This document shows, piece after piece, positions 22,875 through 34,229 of a stretch of 64,000 bases of DNA. Made by a program: the position numbers and the translations under genes. A model generated the notes under the pieces. The model ran no database searches. It was not told the origin of the DNA and was given only the letters and a program-made list of their open reading frames with translations. Source of the DNA: Neckera pumila (taxonomy: Eukaryota; Streptophyta; Bryopsida; Hypnales; Neckeraceae); NCBI GenBank assembly GCA_963969595.1, contig OZ018409.1, positions 5,284,520 through 5,348,519 of the forward strand, given 5' to 3'. The stretch's first letter is position 1, and every line of letters starts with the position of its first letter.

Positions 22875-22878
22875 TTAA

Positions 22879-23966
22879 ATAACCATTCTTGAAGCAAGTA
22901 ATACTTCATCTCTTTGTTGCTTTAGAGAACTCTTGAATTCCCATTGGTTACTTGTGAGAGACTTGTGGTGGTTTGTAGGAAACATCGCCATAATCTCGTA
23001 GGTGGTGGTAAATAAAAGGTGGCAAGTTCTACCTTAGTCTCTTTAGGGTGGTGGTTATGGGCACTTGATGTGTAAATCACTAAACTCCTTGGCTTTGGCA
23101 CCACAAAAATAACCAAATAGAAGCAACTCACAGCAAATCTTTCATTACATTGATTCATCTTTTAAGGACAATAAAGGCCCCCGAGTGGTCGATGGATGAG
23201 TTTGCAAATTATTGTAGAAATGAAGAATGCATTTATTGGTCCAAAAATCATTTTGGGAAAAATACCTTGACAATAGGTCTTGTCCTTTGGATGGTCAAAG
23301 ATGCTTTGTGCATATTGAAGAATGGATGATTTTCATCCGATTTTTTGTGTGCACCTTCTTGATGCTATATCCATGTATTTGACTTATTAATAAGCTCAAG
23401 ACATTTTAGTTTTTTATTTTATTTTATATGGGATCAATGTTTTGGAAAAACCGGTGGCTAATTTAAATTAAGCCGGTAGAATTGGCAATTTGAAAAGATT
23501 GGCAAAAAAACCCACTGAAAATATCTATAAAATATCTATGTACAGTAAAAAATAGACAAAATAACTGTACAGTACTCCATACTTGAAAAAACGGTTCAAT
23601 TTGGGAATTTGGTAAAACTCAAAATTTTTTCCCGAACGAGCTGCTTTAGTTTGTTCAGTCATACCGTCAAATAAAACCTAATCAGGGTGTCATGTATGAG
23701 TTACTACCGTATCAGAACGTATTATATATATACTCCATATCGTTCACAGTAAGGTATTCTCATCCAACGAACTGGACGAACGTCTCCATCCTCTCAGATT
23801 CATCCATCCATCGAAGGTCGGCTGACAGTTTCGTTGGTGAAGGGTTTAGGGTTTTGGCCTGGAGGGTGTTTAGACGAGCATCCAGAGACTGTGCCGTGAA
23901 GACGATCGCTCTTGCTTTTTGGAGTTTCAATTTTGCAGAGGATTGCTGTAAGGAGGGTCGATAACC
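22879..23966 (+). promoter_or_regulatory. Upstream region of the SLX9-like gene
   Basis: AT-rich spacer followed from about 23640 by more complex sequence. The likely 5' untranslated exon lies in about 23760-23966, since exon 1 must end with the ATG at 23967-23969. TATATATA at about 23725 is a candidate TATA box. No other gene is supported here. Confidence 0.4.
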
Positions 23967-25908
23967 ATGGTACGTGATACTGGTGCCTTTCGGAATGCAG
24001 TCTTTAGTTGCTTCTCTTGAGAAATTCTGGTTCTCGGTATATGCTTGCAATTTCTAGTGACTTGTTAGGATTGAGTGTGAATGCATTGGTTATTGGAGTA
24101 ATGGAGAACGCATCAATCGATGATGTTAAACTAGAGATCGTGATAATCTCATCACTTTGATTGGGGTGAACAGGTGAAGAAGAAAACAGCACGGCAAAAG
24201 GTCCGCGAGAAGTCTACAAAGAAGGACACGTCCGAAAAGGTAATGAGTTTCTAGTTACTAAAAACCCAACATCTCTCATTTTTTTCTTATCAAATACGCG
24301 ATTGCACTATTGGGTAGTAGCGTTGTGACCTGCATTGAACTTTTGCCCTTTTTGTCATTGCAGCAAGATGACGAGACGATGGTTCATGATGCGGCCAGGT
24401 ATGCAAAACGTACTGTATCTTCGTTTGCGTAGTTTATCAAACTAGTGCAATTGAAGTTACGGCGTTTGTGAATTAAATCCGGTGATCCTGGAAAGGAAGT
24501 AATGCGAATTTTCTAATTTAATTCTAGATATCTGCATGACCTAGTTCTTTCTCAAACGGATGTCTTATCGGCTGAATTCTTGGAGTGGATTTTTTTCCAT
24601 TAGTAGTCGATTGTGCGCAAATTTTCAATGCAATTGTCCAATTGACAAGCAGTTTATATCTTCGTTTTTGATGTAATGTTTTTTGTTTGTTTGCTGTTGC
24701 AGTGAGTGGGGTAGCGAAGAAGGAACCGATCCGAAGTCCGAGCGAGCAAGTGTGAAGAGGAAGATGGCAAAGCAAATGCGCTTTTTGAACAGTAATTTTC
24801 TTGCCCTAAGTTTTTTGTTCGGTTATTATCATTCTTCCTCGTCGTGTTCATAATTCATTATGTCGCTGTCTTCCACTTACCTGTTTATTATTGGTGTATT
24901 TCGCAGAGCTGGAAGAAACTCAAAGGGTTTTATCTGCCAAGAAAACCATCTCTAAGGTAATTATTTTTGTTCTAAACTTGTGTGGGTCGGCTTCTCTTAC
25001 AGACGCTATTGTTTGGCTTCTGATTTCGCTTTCTGCTTTCCAGTCGCAGCAGCTCAGTACAAATCTTGAGATACTCTGCATATCTAGTTCGTACACCTCT
25101 GTCCAGCAAGTACTCCTAGTCTTAGTTTCTTCTTTTTGGTATTAACTATAGAATGCTATCTAACTTTGCGCATGACAATTTCTTTGGGTGCAGAAAAGAC
25201 GAAAGTCACAAACTGGAAAAACTTTGAACGATCTTTCTTCTCTCTCGGAGTTCTTGCCATCGATCACTTCTTCTACTACTGCTACAACGACTAAAATCCT
25301 TCGAAGCAAAGCAAAACAAAAGATTGTGTAAGTCACTTTTTCCGAAGTCTTGCTTAAAATTTCCCTGTCTGTATTTGACTAAAAGTCTCAGCATATGGAA
25401 CAAATTTAGGAATCTGACTAGATTTAGGAATCTGACTAGTAGTCTACAATACTACTAGGACCTTTTTGCGATACAGTTATTTGTCTTTTTTATGTGGATG
25501 CTAGGTCATTAAATCTGGCAATCTGACACGATCGCCTTGAATTCTGGAGGAGTTTATAATCTTTAGTGCCGTGTGTATGGAACTCTGCATTGTTTTCTTA
25601 GTGTGTCAAGTTGCAGGTGTTTTGTCTCCATCTAGATTGTGTGAATCGCTTGCTGCATATATTTACTTTCAGGTTTTGAAACTGCAACTTCGAACTGTTT
25701 TTCTTGCACCTCATGTCTCTTTTTCTTCTTCAAATCTTGTAGAACGAATGAAACGAAGCAACTGGCAGCAGTTCTCTCACACCCGCAATTCAAAGCCAAC
25801 CCGTTTGCTGCCATTCAGCAGCACCTCGCTATCACAATTCCTGCGCCAACTCTTGAACCCATTGTGAAGGCACCCGCCAAAGCGGGTTCGAAGAAGAAGA
25901 AAAAATAG
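23967..25908 (+). CDS. SLX9-like ribosome biogenesis protein, seven coding exons
   Basis: Spliced model, 180 aa: exons 23967-23969, 24174-24239, 24364-24398, 24703-24791, 24907-24956, 25194-25327 and 25743-25908, all introns GT…AG and phases consistent. Coding exon 1 contributes only the ATG, which is followed at once by GTACGTG. The protein starts MVKKKTARQKVREK, has an acidic stretch after SEWGSEEG, a KLEETQRVLSAKKTISK helix, then the family core NDLSSLSEFLP, a basic SKAKQKIV, and NETKQLAAVLSHPQF…NPFAAIQQHL, ending in a lysine tail (GSKKKKK). The DLSSLSEFLP and LSHPQF…AAIQQHL motifs mark plant SLX9/FAM207-like proteins, which in yeast act in pre-40S maturation and export. Nucleolar or nuclear action is inferred from the family and the lysine-rich ends. 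Introns are short (124 to 415 bp). Confidence 0.85.
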
Positions 25909-26454
25909 CGAGTAGCTTTCTTCCCCTTTTACATTCATATTTTAGCGTTTATACTTTAGTCGCTGCGGGAAACCCTGCAGATTTTCTGTGTTGCAACCCC
26001 CAATTACAAGGATTTTGGGGATTGAATAAGCTGCTACTTTGTGGGCACAGGAAGTTCACAAGAAAATGACTGGTAAGATTCTGTGATGACCGAATTTCGT
26101 GCTTATAGCATTGTCATGAGATTCTTTGTAGGTAGTAATCTCTCGGTAGCTAGCCAGTGAGAACCTGGTTCTCAAATTTTCAATTCTAGGAGCAAACCTC
26201 CCCAGCTTAACTCTGTAATTCATAGGTGACCTTATGAAACTTATATCTTGGTTTGAGATGGACAGGACACGTGCTTTCAAGCATGTTGGTTGTAGCAATA
26301 TATGCGTTTCAACTGTCTGAATGCAACGACTACTTTGGTTCTGGGTATGATAATTCCGATGACATCGTGTGAGGAGGTGAGACAGGTCTCTCGGGGAATG
26401 CAATCTCAGGAATAGTGCCGGATAGATCTTAAAATCGATCTGCTATCCAATTTG
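25909..26454. other. 3' flank of the SLX9-like gene
   Basis: Probable 3' untranslated region and spacer. The 115-codon minus-strand frame at 26056-26403 has no recognised domain. Confidence 0.45.
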
Positions 26455-27264
26455 AGATTATTATCAGATATCGTTGCACGGGGTGCAAATGGACTGTTCT
26501 CAAGCAATTTCTAGCCTTTTTCATGATAGTTTTCTTGACGAGCTGTGCAGCATCTCGGAGTTCCTTCCTTTTAAATTTTTGAAGAAATCTAAGAATTGAA
26601 TGAATGATTGAAATTGCAAGTTCTATGTGTTAGAACCTGAATTACACAATAACGTTATCCTAAAAGTCACTTTTTATTCTTGAATCTTTAAATTTTAAAT
26701 ATATTTTGTAAATAAAGTGGATTTTGAGACTGCTATTTAATTTATCTTTACCAAAATCACCTATATTCCATGATAAATATGATTCACAGTTTTTGTTATT
26801 TTTGTAATGTCCACACATGAAACCATTGAAAAGCAAAATCTAAATTATAAATTAAAGCCTATTGCTCGAAAGAAAGTAGAATGTAGATTCTAGTGCTTGT
26901 TTAATCAAATAAATTTTAAAATTTGGAAACATTATGTGTTATTTAATTATTTTATGAAATACTAAAACCTTCAGAATTACATTTGAACTTTAAGATCCTT
27001 AGGTTAAGTTCATATTGTGAAAAGCAAATTATCAAATGTATTTATGTTCATTGGCTTTCATTCAGACATGTAATTTCACGTACTAATTTTCAAGATGTAA
27101 AAACAATATTTGTAGTAATAACATTTGATGGTAGGTATATCAAAAGTGGAAGAAGATAAACAATTTCTACAACACCGTTGAGTTGTTTTTTGACTAATCA
27201 TTTGTGAAATACCTTCATTACTTTGCAAAAATTAACTTTTTATAATAAATTTTTAACTTGTAAA

Positions 27265-27425
27265 ACTGGGTTCCTGTGCCACTGTCACTACAACTTCAGC
27301 TACGCAGAAATAGGGGAAAAATCAAATTTTTTTAGCCCTGGAAAAATCAAATTTCAAGGTATTTCAGAGGGTTGTGCTCCGGAGGGTGGAGACTTTTCTC
27401 TAACGACTAACAGAATACTGCCATT
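27265..27425 (+). repeat. Repeat G, copy 1
   Basis: Shares ordered blocks with 28672-28815: TCCTGTGCCACT, GCAGAAATAGGGGAAAAA, AATTTC-AGAGTA/GGTATTTCAGAGG and a following GGAGG. The second copy lies inside material inserted into element B4. Confidence 0.55.
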
Positions 27426-28014
27426 TTAACAAAATTGACCATATGTATCTAAAAATCAATGCATGGCAAAATTACAATGAGATTGTAGTAAAAATGGTGA
27501 AGTCATTCAAATGTTCTAAAGAAAATTATAACAAATGATTTATCAAAATTGACGTCCATTTACAAATAAGAGGAGCAATTGAAAAATTGTCCACCAAAAA
27601 CATTGTACCAAAAGCTTCACAGACCATTTTGAAATATAAAGTCAACTACCAATGGTAAGACACTAGGTGCAAACAAATTCCATTTGTTTAGGTCTCATTT
27701 TGGCTGTTGTTTAATAAATTTGAACAAGCTTTTGGCACTTTGACAAATTTGCAAATAATAGTATGGGCAATTTCATTAAAATGGCGGTATTCCAAGTGCC
27801 ACTTTGACGGTGTGCCATTTTCACCATCTAGGATAGGTACAGATTTCAAAACAGTTGTTTTGAACCATCTAGGACAGGTATAGATTTAGAATGACTGTTC
27901 TAAATTGTTTTCATGCCATTTTCAAAAAATTATCGACATTTTAATAAAATTGCCCATTAGTAGGTGAACTACAATTGGATGCCGGAAGATCTTTTTATGA
28001 GTATTCTGATTTAA

Positions 28015-29329
28015 CTCCTAAAAGCCCATTGTCCCTTCAGATGACAAATGGGATTTTGGGTAGATACCTACGGCCTAAATTTTTTTGTGATTTTCTAAAA
28101 CTTTTTTGAAGATAGGAAAATTGCTAAACTTTATGGAAATTAATTTTTTTTCAATTGGTTCTCGGGAAAAAAATTATACCCAAATAAGCTTAAAATAGCG
28201 TTCGGAGGGCAACAAAAAATATTTTGCAATTTTAAAAAAAAATCAAATTTTTTTTTTCTTATAGATTATATTTTTTCCTATTTGGAAAGCTTTGATTCAT
28301 TTTATTTGGATTTGTTATGAGAAAGTTATGGACAATCTTGTTTTTTGGGCACTTAGAGCATCTCCCTCAAAAAAATAAATGTAGGATGAATGCAACATTA
28401 GAGAAAAATTGAACCCTTTAAAGGGCTACTAGACTATGACAAACCAAGCTATTAAAAGCTTGGTCTGTCACACCAAGCTGACTGTTGCGGTGACTGACAG
28501 ACCAAGCTGTTAAAAGCTTGGTTGACTGCTCCCCGCAGGCCGCAGCAGTCAGCTTTCACGAGTTTTTTATTTTTTATTTTATTGTAAATTTTTTTTAAAT
28601 TTTTTATAATTTTTTTAAGACTAAGATTTTTTTTTTTTTTTTTAATAATTTTTATTCGGAAATTTTGGTTCTTGTGCCACTTCTGCTCCAATTTCAACAA
28701 GGCGGAAATAGGGAAAAAACGAGTTTTTCAGCAAAAAGAATCCAAATTTCAGAGTACCTCGGAAGGCCGTGGAGTAGCCCTTGGGAGGCTTGAAATTTCC
28801 TCTAATGATTCTAACAATTTTTCAATAAAATAAGTTCTACAAGGTTTTTTTTTTTTGCTAGAACAATCTTACCATTGAAATTAGTGCTTTTTAATTCCAT
28901 ATAAAAGATATTACTATTTTAGATTTTCCTTTTATCTTGTACCTACTTCTACTTAATAATTTTTTTAATAATGAAAATTAATTTTTTCTGAATTTTTTTT
29001 CCTAGACTCTCAACTCAATTCTACACTATACAGATTTAAAGCTCAAAACTCTGTAGTGTAAAACATTTAAGTTCAAAATGTTCAAAGTCATAAAAATCTA
29101 GTCCTTCAATATGTTGAAAAACTTGTTTTTTTCACTTTAACTGCAGATATCTTGCAATTTGTGCAGTCAAAAATTTTGAAATTTTTTCCACACATTTTCA
29201 TACTAGTTAGGTGTAAGATCCTATGGTTAGATGTGCAAAAAAACCATTTTGAATTTTTTTTAATCTTTGCTATAAAAATGGCAATTCTGGGTGTTTTTTG
29301 GTAGAAAAAAGGCCTTGGGCCTTTAGGGA
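28015..29329 (+). mobile_element. TTAA-family element, subfamily B, copy B4 with nested insertion
   Basis: Left end CTCCTAAAAGCCCATTGTCC after TTAA (28011-28014); right end CCTTGGGCCTTTAGGGA before TTAA (29330-29333). At 1315 bp it is about 400 bp longer than B5; the extra DNA, about 28398-28830, interrupts the B consensus and carries two short hairpins (28445-28521), an AT-rich stretch and repeat G copy 2 (28672-28815). The site without the element is preserved in the paralogous segment near 33497-33508. Confidence 0.82.
28445..28521. repeat. Two short hairpins in tandem
   Basis: CCAAGCTATTAAAAGCTTGG (28445-28464) and CCAAGCTGTTAAAAGCTTGG (28502-28521) are near-identical short palindromes 57 bp apart, in a segment nested in element B4. 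Confidence 0.8.
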
Positions 29330-29785
29330 TTAATAACTGAAGGTTCCAGGTCAACATTGCCTCACAGTCAATGAATCTCAATTTCCACCAGTAAGTTCAC
29401 AAAGGGACTGGAACATTTTTGCAAACAGCGGAGGAATTGGCATGGGAGCTCTTCATTTGATTCAATAAGTTGAAGACGATTAAAGAGGTCAGGTAAGGCA
29501 GGACTTGCAGTAGAGGCGTTTGAACAACTGATCCTTCCTGATCATGCCAGTTGATTTTGTGTTTCATGACTCTGCTTGTGAATCCTGAGGAGTGGCTGTC
29601 GACATTCATCGTAATTGAAATTCATAACAATCACAACAGTAGATCATGATGCAATATATAAATCGACCGTTAATTTGTGATGAATAATTCATTTTTTGCT
29701 GTGAAACTCCTGCGGGGGGCATTAGGTGCCACCACCACCACCACCAAAAGCTCTGAACGAGCCTCGCAAGTAGGATCTTCGCTCT

Positions 29786-30176
29786 GTCGCTATCACCGAC
29801 TACCGAGGATTCAATAACCTCGAATTTCCACAACCGAGGCTTGAAGGCAATTACCAGCAGTTGGCCCTGAATTCATGCGCTACGTCGGCTCTACAAATGA
29901 CTGTGGCCGTGGTGCCAGAGATTCATTTTCCACTTCGTCTGCTGGGCTTTCAGGCCGTCAGAATTTTCAGGTGGCTGCATGTGCGCTCGCCGTTGTTACG
30001 GCTACAGTGAGATTTGTTTAGTGCTTGAGATCACCAGCGGTAGCGGGAGTGACTGATATATTGAAGGGGTCGGATCGGGAGCACAGTACTTAGTTTGTGC
30101 CTTGTGTGCTTCGTGGCTCGCATTGTGTGCGCTCTTAGTTGAGACTTGCAGTCAAGCTTGATCGATCGTAAACATC
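29786..30176 (+). promoter_or_regulatory. Upstream and leader region of the RING gene
   Basis: GC content rises relative to the flanking repeat. The region ends in CATCATGG at the start codon. No confident TATA box is seen; the boundary with the duplicated segment lies near 29786. Confidence 0.35.
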
Positions 30177-30599
30177 ATGGAGTTCTGGAGTTTGTTTTGT
30201 GATCAGTTGTCGGAGGTGCAGGTCGTGGCGTGCAACTTGTGTGCGCTGGACCCCCCGACCAATCCCGTGGTGACGGCTTGCGGCCACTGTTTCTGCTGGC
30301 CCTGCATGTACGAATTCCTGCAAGGCCAAGCCAAGCCATGCCCCGTGTGCTCCACCATGTTGAGCAGCGACGCCGATCCAACGTTCGACACCCACGGCGC
30401 GTTGGTGCTTCGGTTGCCAATAGCGGAGGAGGTGGAGTCCAACTGGGATGATGACATGCTGGATTCGTCCGGCACTGCGGCATTTGCACCCGCAGCAGCG
30501 CGTTCGGAGGAGGAGCCCATTACGAGGAGAGATGTAAACATGGCTGCTGTTTTGTTTGATGAGGCAACCAAATTCAAAGGCAATGGAATCTATGTTTGA
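30177..30599 (+). CDS. Small C3HC4 RING-finger protein, probable E3 ubiquitin ligase
   Basis: Intact 140-codon frame with ATG in good context (ATCATGG) and GC-rich codon use. A canonical RING finger lies near the N-terminus: Cys19, Cys22, Cys35, His37, Cys40, Cys43, Cys55 and Cys58, with the motifs CGHCFCWPC and CPVC. The order GHxFCWPCMYEFL resembles the RMA/RNF5-RNF185 group of E3 ligases, which transfer ubiquitin from an E2 to a target and are usually anchored in the ER by a C-terminal membrane helix. Here no membrane segment follows; the C-terminal half is acidic (EEVESNWDDDM) and then Ala-rich. Either this is a short soluble relative, or a downstream exon is not recognised: the last codons (KFKGNGIYV) run into intergenic sequence. 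Ligase activity is inferred from the RING only. Confidence 0.82.
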   Translation: MEFWSLFCDQLSEVQVVACNLCALDPPTNPVVTACGHCFCWPCMYEFLQGQAKPCPVCSTMLSSDADPTFDTHGALVLRLPIAEEVESNWDDDMLDSSGTAAFAPAAARSEEEPITRRDVNMAAVLFDEATKFKGNGIYV

Positions 30600-31555
30600 A
30601 ATTGAGGGTTCAAAGGGCCTACAATGATCTTTTTCATTCGCAGAACCACTTCAACCACGATACGTACTCACCTGCACCACTTTACTACCGCCTTGGCAAT
30701 GAGGTAGCTAGTGAGTTGCAATTTTGTGACCACTAGAATGAGAACAGTCTTCAGATCAATTGCCAGGGTAGCATGCCATTGCAATAAATGAGATTCAACG
30801 TGGACTGGGCTTGTCCTCGTTGCTTCCAAAACACATGTCATATTGTAATCCTATTTGATTTATATAGTAGTCCATATTAACTTCTATTTCTATTGGTTTT
30901 CATGTAGAAGGTTATAGAAATTAAAAAAATAGTTCCAAATGAGGATTCTGCAGGCTTACATGTTGGGGTAGATGGATGATTGTATTCTAAACTATCAATT
31001 TTGTTATACCCCTGAGGTGATGGTATTTTTGTTATTGAATTATGCATGTGTGCAAATTTCTCTTCGGTCAAGGGGTGGTTATGTAACATCATGTCACCTT
31101 AGAAAATAGAAACCTTCTTCATCTAGTCATAGGAGAAATCCAAAATGTTAATCACTAGAATTTTTGGAGAAATCCCTAGTCAATGTTCAATGCTGATAGA
31201 ATAGGATACATTAGGATATTCTAGCAACCGTGTACTAGGAATGGAATTTGGACACAAGCAATCAACTATCCACTTTGCACTTTCCATGAATACAAATAGT
31301 GCATTTGTCCAATCTTCATGTTGGATTCTTTTGTGTTATGTTTGTCGATTTCTTATTGTTGGTATATACCGGTGATTAATGCCCTTGTTTTTGAGATTGA
31401 CATGAATTAGAGAATGAGCTCCTGCATGAGCCACGAATAACTGGCGTAGACCTGGTGTTCAGTCGCATGATACATGTGCAGTCGAAATTGTCACGTATAA
31501 GGAAAAATGGGCTAAAGTTGTCACACTGAACACCCTTTCAAATAGTCAGAGGTTT
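30600..31555. other. 3' flank of the RING gene; no other gene
   Basis: Probable 3' untranslated region grading into AT-rich spacer. No supported coding frame or RNA gene. Confidence 0.45.
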
Positions 31556-31856
31556 ATATTTGTCATGGTTGTCATATTGGACAGAATTTTACTATTCACG
31601 GACGAATCGAACGAATCTGCGGTGGCTGACTGCAAACTTTGGAGGCCAATAAATTCTTGGAAAATTGTCCAAATTAGGCATGTGATATGTTTTTTGGCAT
31701 CTACAGAAACTGTAGATGCCAAAAAACATATCACATGCCCAATTTGGACAATTTTCCAAGAATTTATTGGCCTCCAAAGTTTGCAGCCAGTCACCGCAGA
31801 TTCATCCGTGAACAATAAAATTCTGTCCGATATAACAACCGTGATATTTGTTCGCT
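31556..31856. mobile_element. Foldback element with ~148 bp inverted arms (FB2)
   Basis: Nearly perfect palindrome centred on AAA at 31707-31709. The innermost stem (CATCTACAG AAA CTGTAGATG) continues for about 28 bp without mismatch, and the rest pairs with few differences out to GGACAGAATTTTA… on the left and its complement on the right. Because the arms are complementary, both strands carry open frames with almost the same translation; these are not genes. A transcript across it would fold into a long dsRNA hairpin. Confidence 0.92.
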
Positions 31857-32504
31857 AAAATGTGGGGTTTTCTTACCTGAACAAAGTTTTGTAACAAGCA
31901 AAACTCGTCGATAAACAAGGCTGGTGATTAACAAAGTTTTAAGAAATGACCATTATATTGCCGTATACCTTCTGGAAAGTATAAATATAGAAGTCTTGGC
32001 TACTTAATTTTTAAAGCTTGAAGGTCACAAATGTGGTGCTCTGTATCGTGCCAAATAAACAGATTTGACAGCAATAACAAATTGTTATTGTGAATGATCG
32101 ATCAAGGGACGGGCAGTTGAATACAAACTCCAAGCTGAAACCCGGCTCGAAGCCCCAGCCCATAACATAACAAATTCAAAGGAATGAACAGACGGAGCCG
32201 ATATATCACATATGCACCTTGATCAGTCGATCTGCACAGTCATCCCCAATTATACCTCATTTCGTTCACAGGAGATGGTCCATTTCGTGAAATTGGCATC
32301 ATCATTCCGGCGTCCAAAATTGTGACATATATATGTACTGTAATCAAGGTTTCAAATCTTGGAAAGGTATGGACTCACTTTTCATATAATGACAAATCGA
32401 ATATTTTTAAGAAGTACAATACATTCTAACATGGATGGTCGCTTCCGACAAAACAAATCAATGCCTTAAAAAATCAATTGCTGTCAATTATGCTCTCCTG
32501 TTTG
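31857..32504. other. Intergenic, no supported gene
   Basis: AT-rich spacer between FB2 and the right copy of the segmental duplication. Nothing recognised. Confidence 0.4.
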
Positions 32505-33682
32505 AGCTTATTATCAGTTATGAGCGAATATCAGTGCACGGAGTAAATGCGTGTGCAAAAAAACTCTTCTCAAGCAGTTTCTAGCCTGTTTGAAAGTTTA
32601 CTTGACGATCTGTGCAGCATCTCGGAGTTACCTCTTCGGTCCTACTAACTGTGCTTAGTCGTTTTGGACTGTGCTCACGGCAGAGTGGTACTAGCTAACA
32701 GGCTCGCTAATTTCTTTGAATGAACTGCATCTGTTGAGGGAGAAGCGACGCTACTTGGAGCTGCCTCTGTTGACCGGTGGCACTACAAAGACAATTGCCA
32801 TTCCATTCTGAATTTGCGAACTCCAACTTGTAGTCTCTGATGGTGTGGCACTGGTCAGGAAGCTTCTTCGAGTTAGTGGCAATTTACTTACGGCGGTCCA
32901 TGTCTTTCCGTGAAATCACCAACTGGGCGTGAGTCTCGACTGCTCTTATACGATCTTCCTTGCCAGTACCGTGAGCGATTTTGCAATGGTTTCATAATGG
33001 TTCTTAACTTTACCTTAAAGTCTTAAATTCATGGTCTATTTTACACCATAGCAAAAGTGCTGCAGAGATGGCGGGCATGAACCCAATGCATACCTAAGCA
33101 AAACTTGTAGCAATCTCAAATAGTTGCAATTACATTTACACAATACTGCAGTAAACCAGTGCTGCTAAATTGCTGATTGGTCGACTTGAGGATGCATTGA
33201 AAAAGTCGTCCATCTAATTAACCAGCAAAAGATCACCCGGTCCTGTACCCTTTACAACTTCATTAATCAATATGTCTAGCTACATTGCAAAAGAGAGCCC
33301 ACTATACAAGCCGCAAGCTCATTCCAGCTTATGGAGATGAATGTCTGATGGGCTCGATCACTGGCAAAATAGTGTAAAAAAAAGCAGACGAACCCAAAAA
33401 GTGGACATCAATTTCGTTGAATCGGAGATTTAATCCATGAATATTTTCAGGTAAATTGCAACCGGATGCCAGAAAATCTTTTCTTGAGTGCCCTGTTTCA
33501 ATAGTTGAAGGTTCCAAGTTGCTGTCGACATTCATCGTAATTTTAATTCATGATGGAATAAATCGATCGATCGATTGTGATGAGTAATTCATTTTTTGCT
33601 GTGAAATTGATTCCGGAGTTCATCTGCTGCAACCACCACCACCAAAATCTCTTTGAACGAGCCTCGCAAGTAGGAATTTAAA
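32505..33682. repeat. Segmental duplication, right copy
   Basis: Collinear with 26455-29785 but without element B4 and other insertions: TTCTCAAGCAGTTTCTAGCC and GCAGCATCTCGGAGTT (about 32565-32631), CCGGATGCCAGAAAATCTTTT (33462), TTGAAGGTTCCAAG, GCTGTCGACATTCATCGTAA (33520-33539), AATTCATTTTTTGCTGTGAAA and GAACGAGCCTCGCAAGTAGG. It runs to about 550 bp upstream of the BTB gene. Confidence 0.8.
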
Positions 33683-34229
33683 GTATGCCTATTGGCGTAT
33701 GGGCTTGTTGGTTTTCAAGCTCAGTTTACGAGGCCAAACTAGATGAGCCTCGGTAGTCTCTCGATCTCGGAGCCCATCCCCCTCTCCTATCTCTGGACGT
33801 GCGCAGCTCTTGCTCAATAGTCATGTCTTCCTCCAGTTCCTCTTCCAGAAGCTCACCATCACCACCATCACCACCACGGTCACCACCATCACCACCGTGG
33901 TCACCAAGTGGTCCGTTTCTCTTTGAAGCCTTAGCCGCCGCTTTCTTCAATTGTGTAGTTACAGTTTTTCTCTGCTTGCATCGCATCTCTTACAAGTGAA
34001 TGTCGAGCTGAGACTACGCACTTTCAGGGTTTAAACTAGACATGTATAGAAGTTGCATTTTCACGACTGATTGTAGTTTCTTGTTGCATATGCTTCAATG
34101 ACTTGTGACATTCATGTACTTTAAGCAGAAACAAGAGTTTGCATGTCATATTAATTAATATTAATACCCAAGGAAGAGACTGAGTGTACGTGTGAATTGC
34201 TGGTTGGGAAACATGCAGCATCTTCAGAG
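33683..34229 (+). promoter_or_regulatory. Upstream and leader region of the BTB gene, with CCA/TCA repeats
   Basis: Contains a trinucleotide-rich stretch of CCATCACCA and CCACGGTCA units (about 33855-33905). A 66-codon Ser/Pro frame on this repeat is low-complexity and unlikely to be translated. The BTB frame opens upstream of its first ATG with TTG at 34197, so the leader probably extends into this region. Confidence 0.4.

Larger units (their letters stand above)
26455..29785. repeat. Segmental duplication, left copy
   Basis: Collinear blocks are shared with 32505-33682: a block around TTCTCAAGCAATTTCTAGCC and GCAGCATCTCGGAGTT (26490-26565); GGATGCCGGAAGATCTTTT (27978); GAAGGTTCCA (29340); GCTGTCGACATTCATCGTAA (about 29596); AATTCATTTTTTGCTGTGAAA with CCACCACC and GAACGAGCCTCGCAAGTAGG (29683-29776). 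This copy is longer because of insertions, chiefly TTAA element B4 (28015-29329). It ends about 390 bp before the RING gene start; the other copy ends about 550 bp before the BTB gene start. Confidence 0.8.

Noticed and set aside
24957..25193. Extra coding exon in intron 5 of the SLX9-like gene (reading SQQLSTNLEIL)
   Set aside because: It is not needed to keep phase, has no match to the family core, and the direct junction from AAG to AAAAGACG gives the expected basic segment.
31546..31858. Two open frames on opposite strands encoding nearly the same peptide
   Set aside because: They arise because the region is an inverted repeat; the coding potential is a mirror image and not evidence of a gene.
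33799..33999. Ser/Pro-rich short protein upstream of the BTB gene
   Set aside because: Encoded by a CCA/TCA simple repeat; probably leader or promoter sequence.
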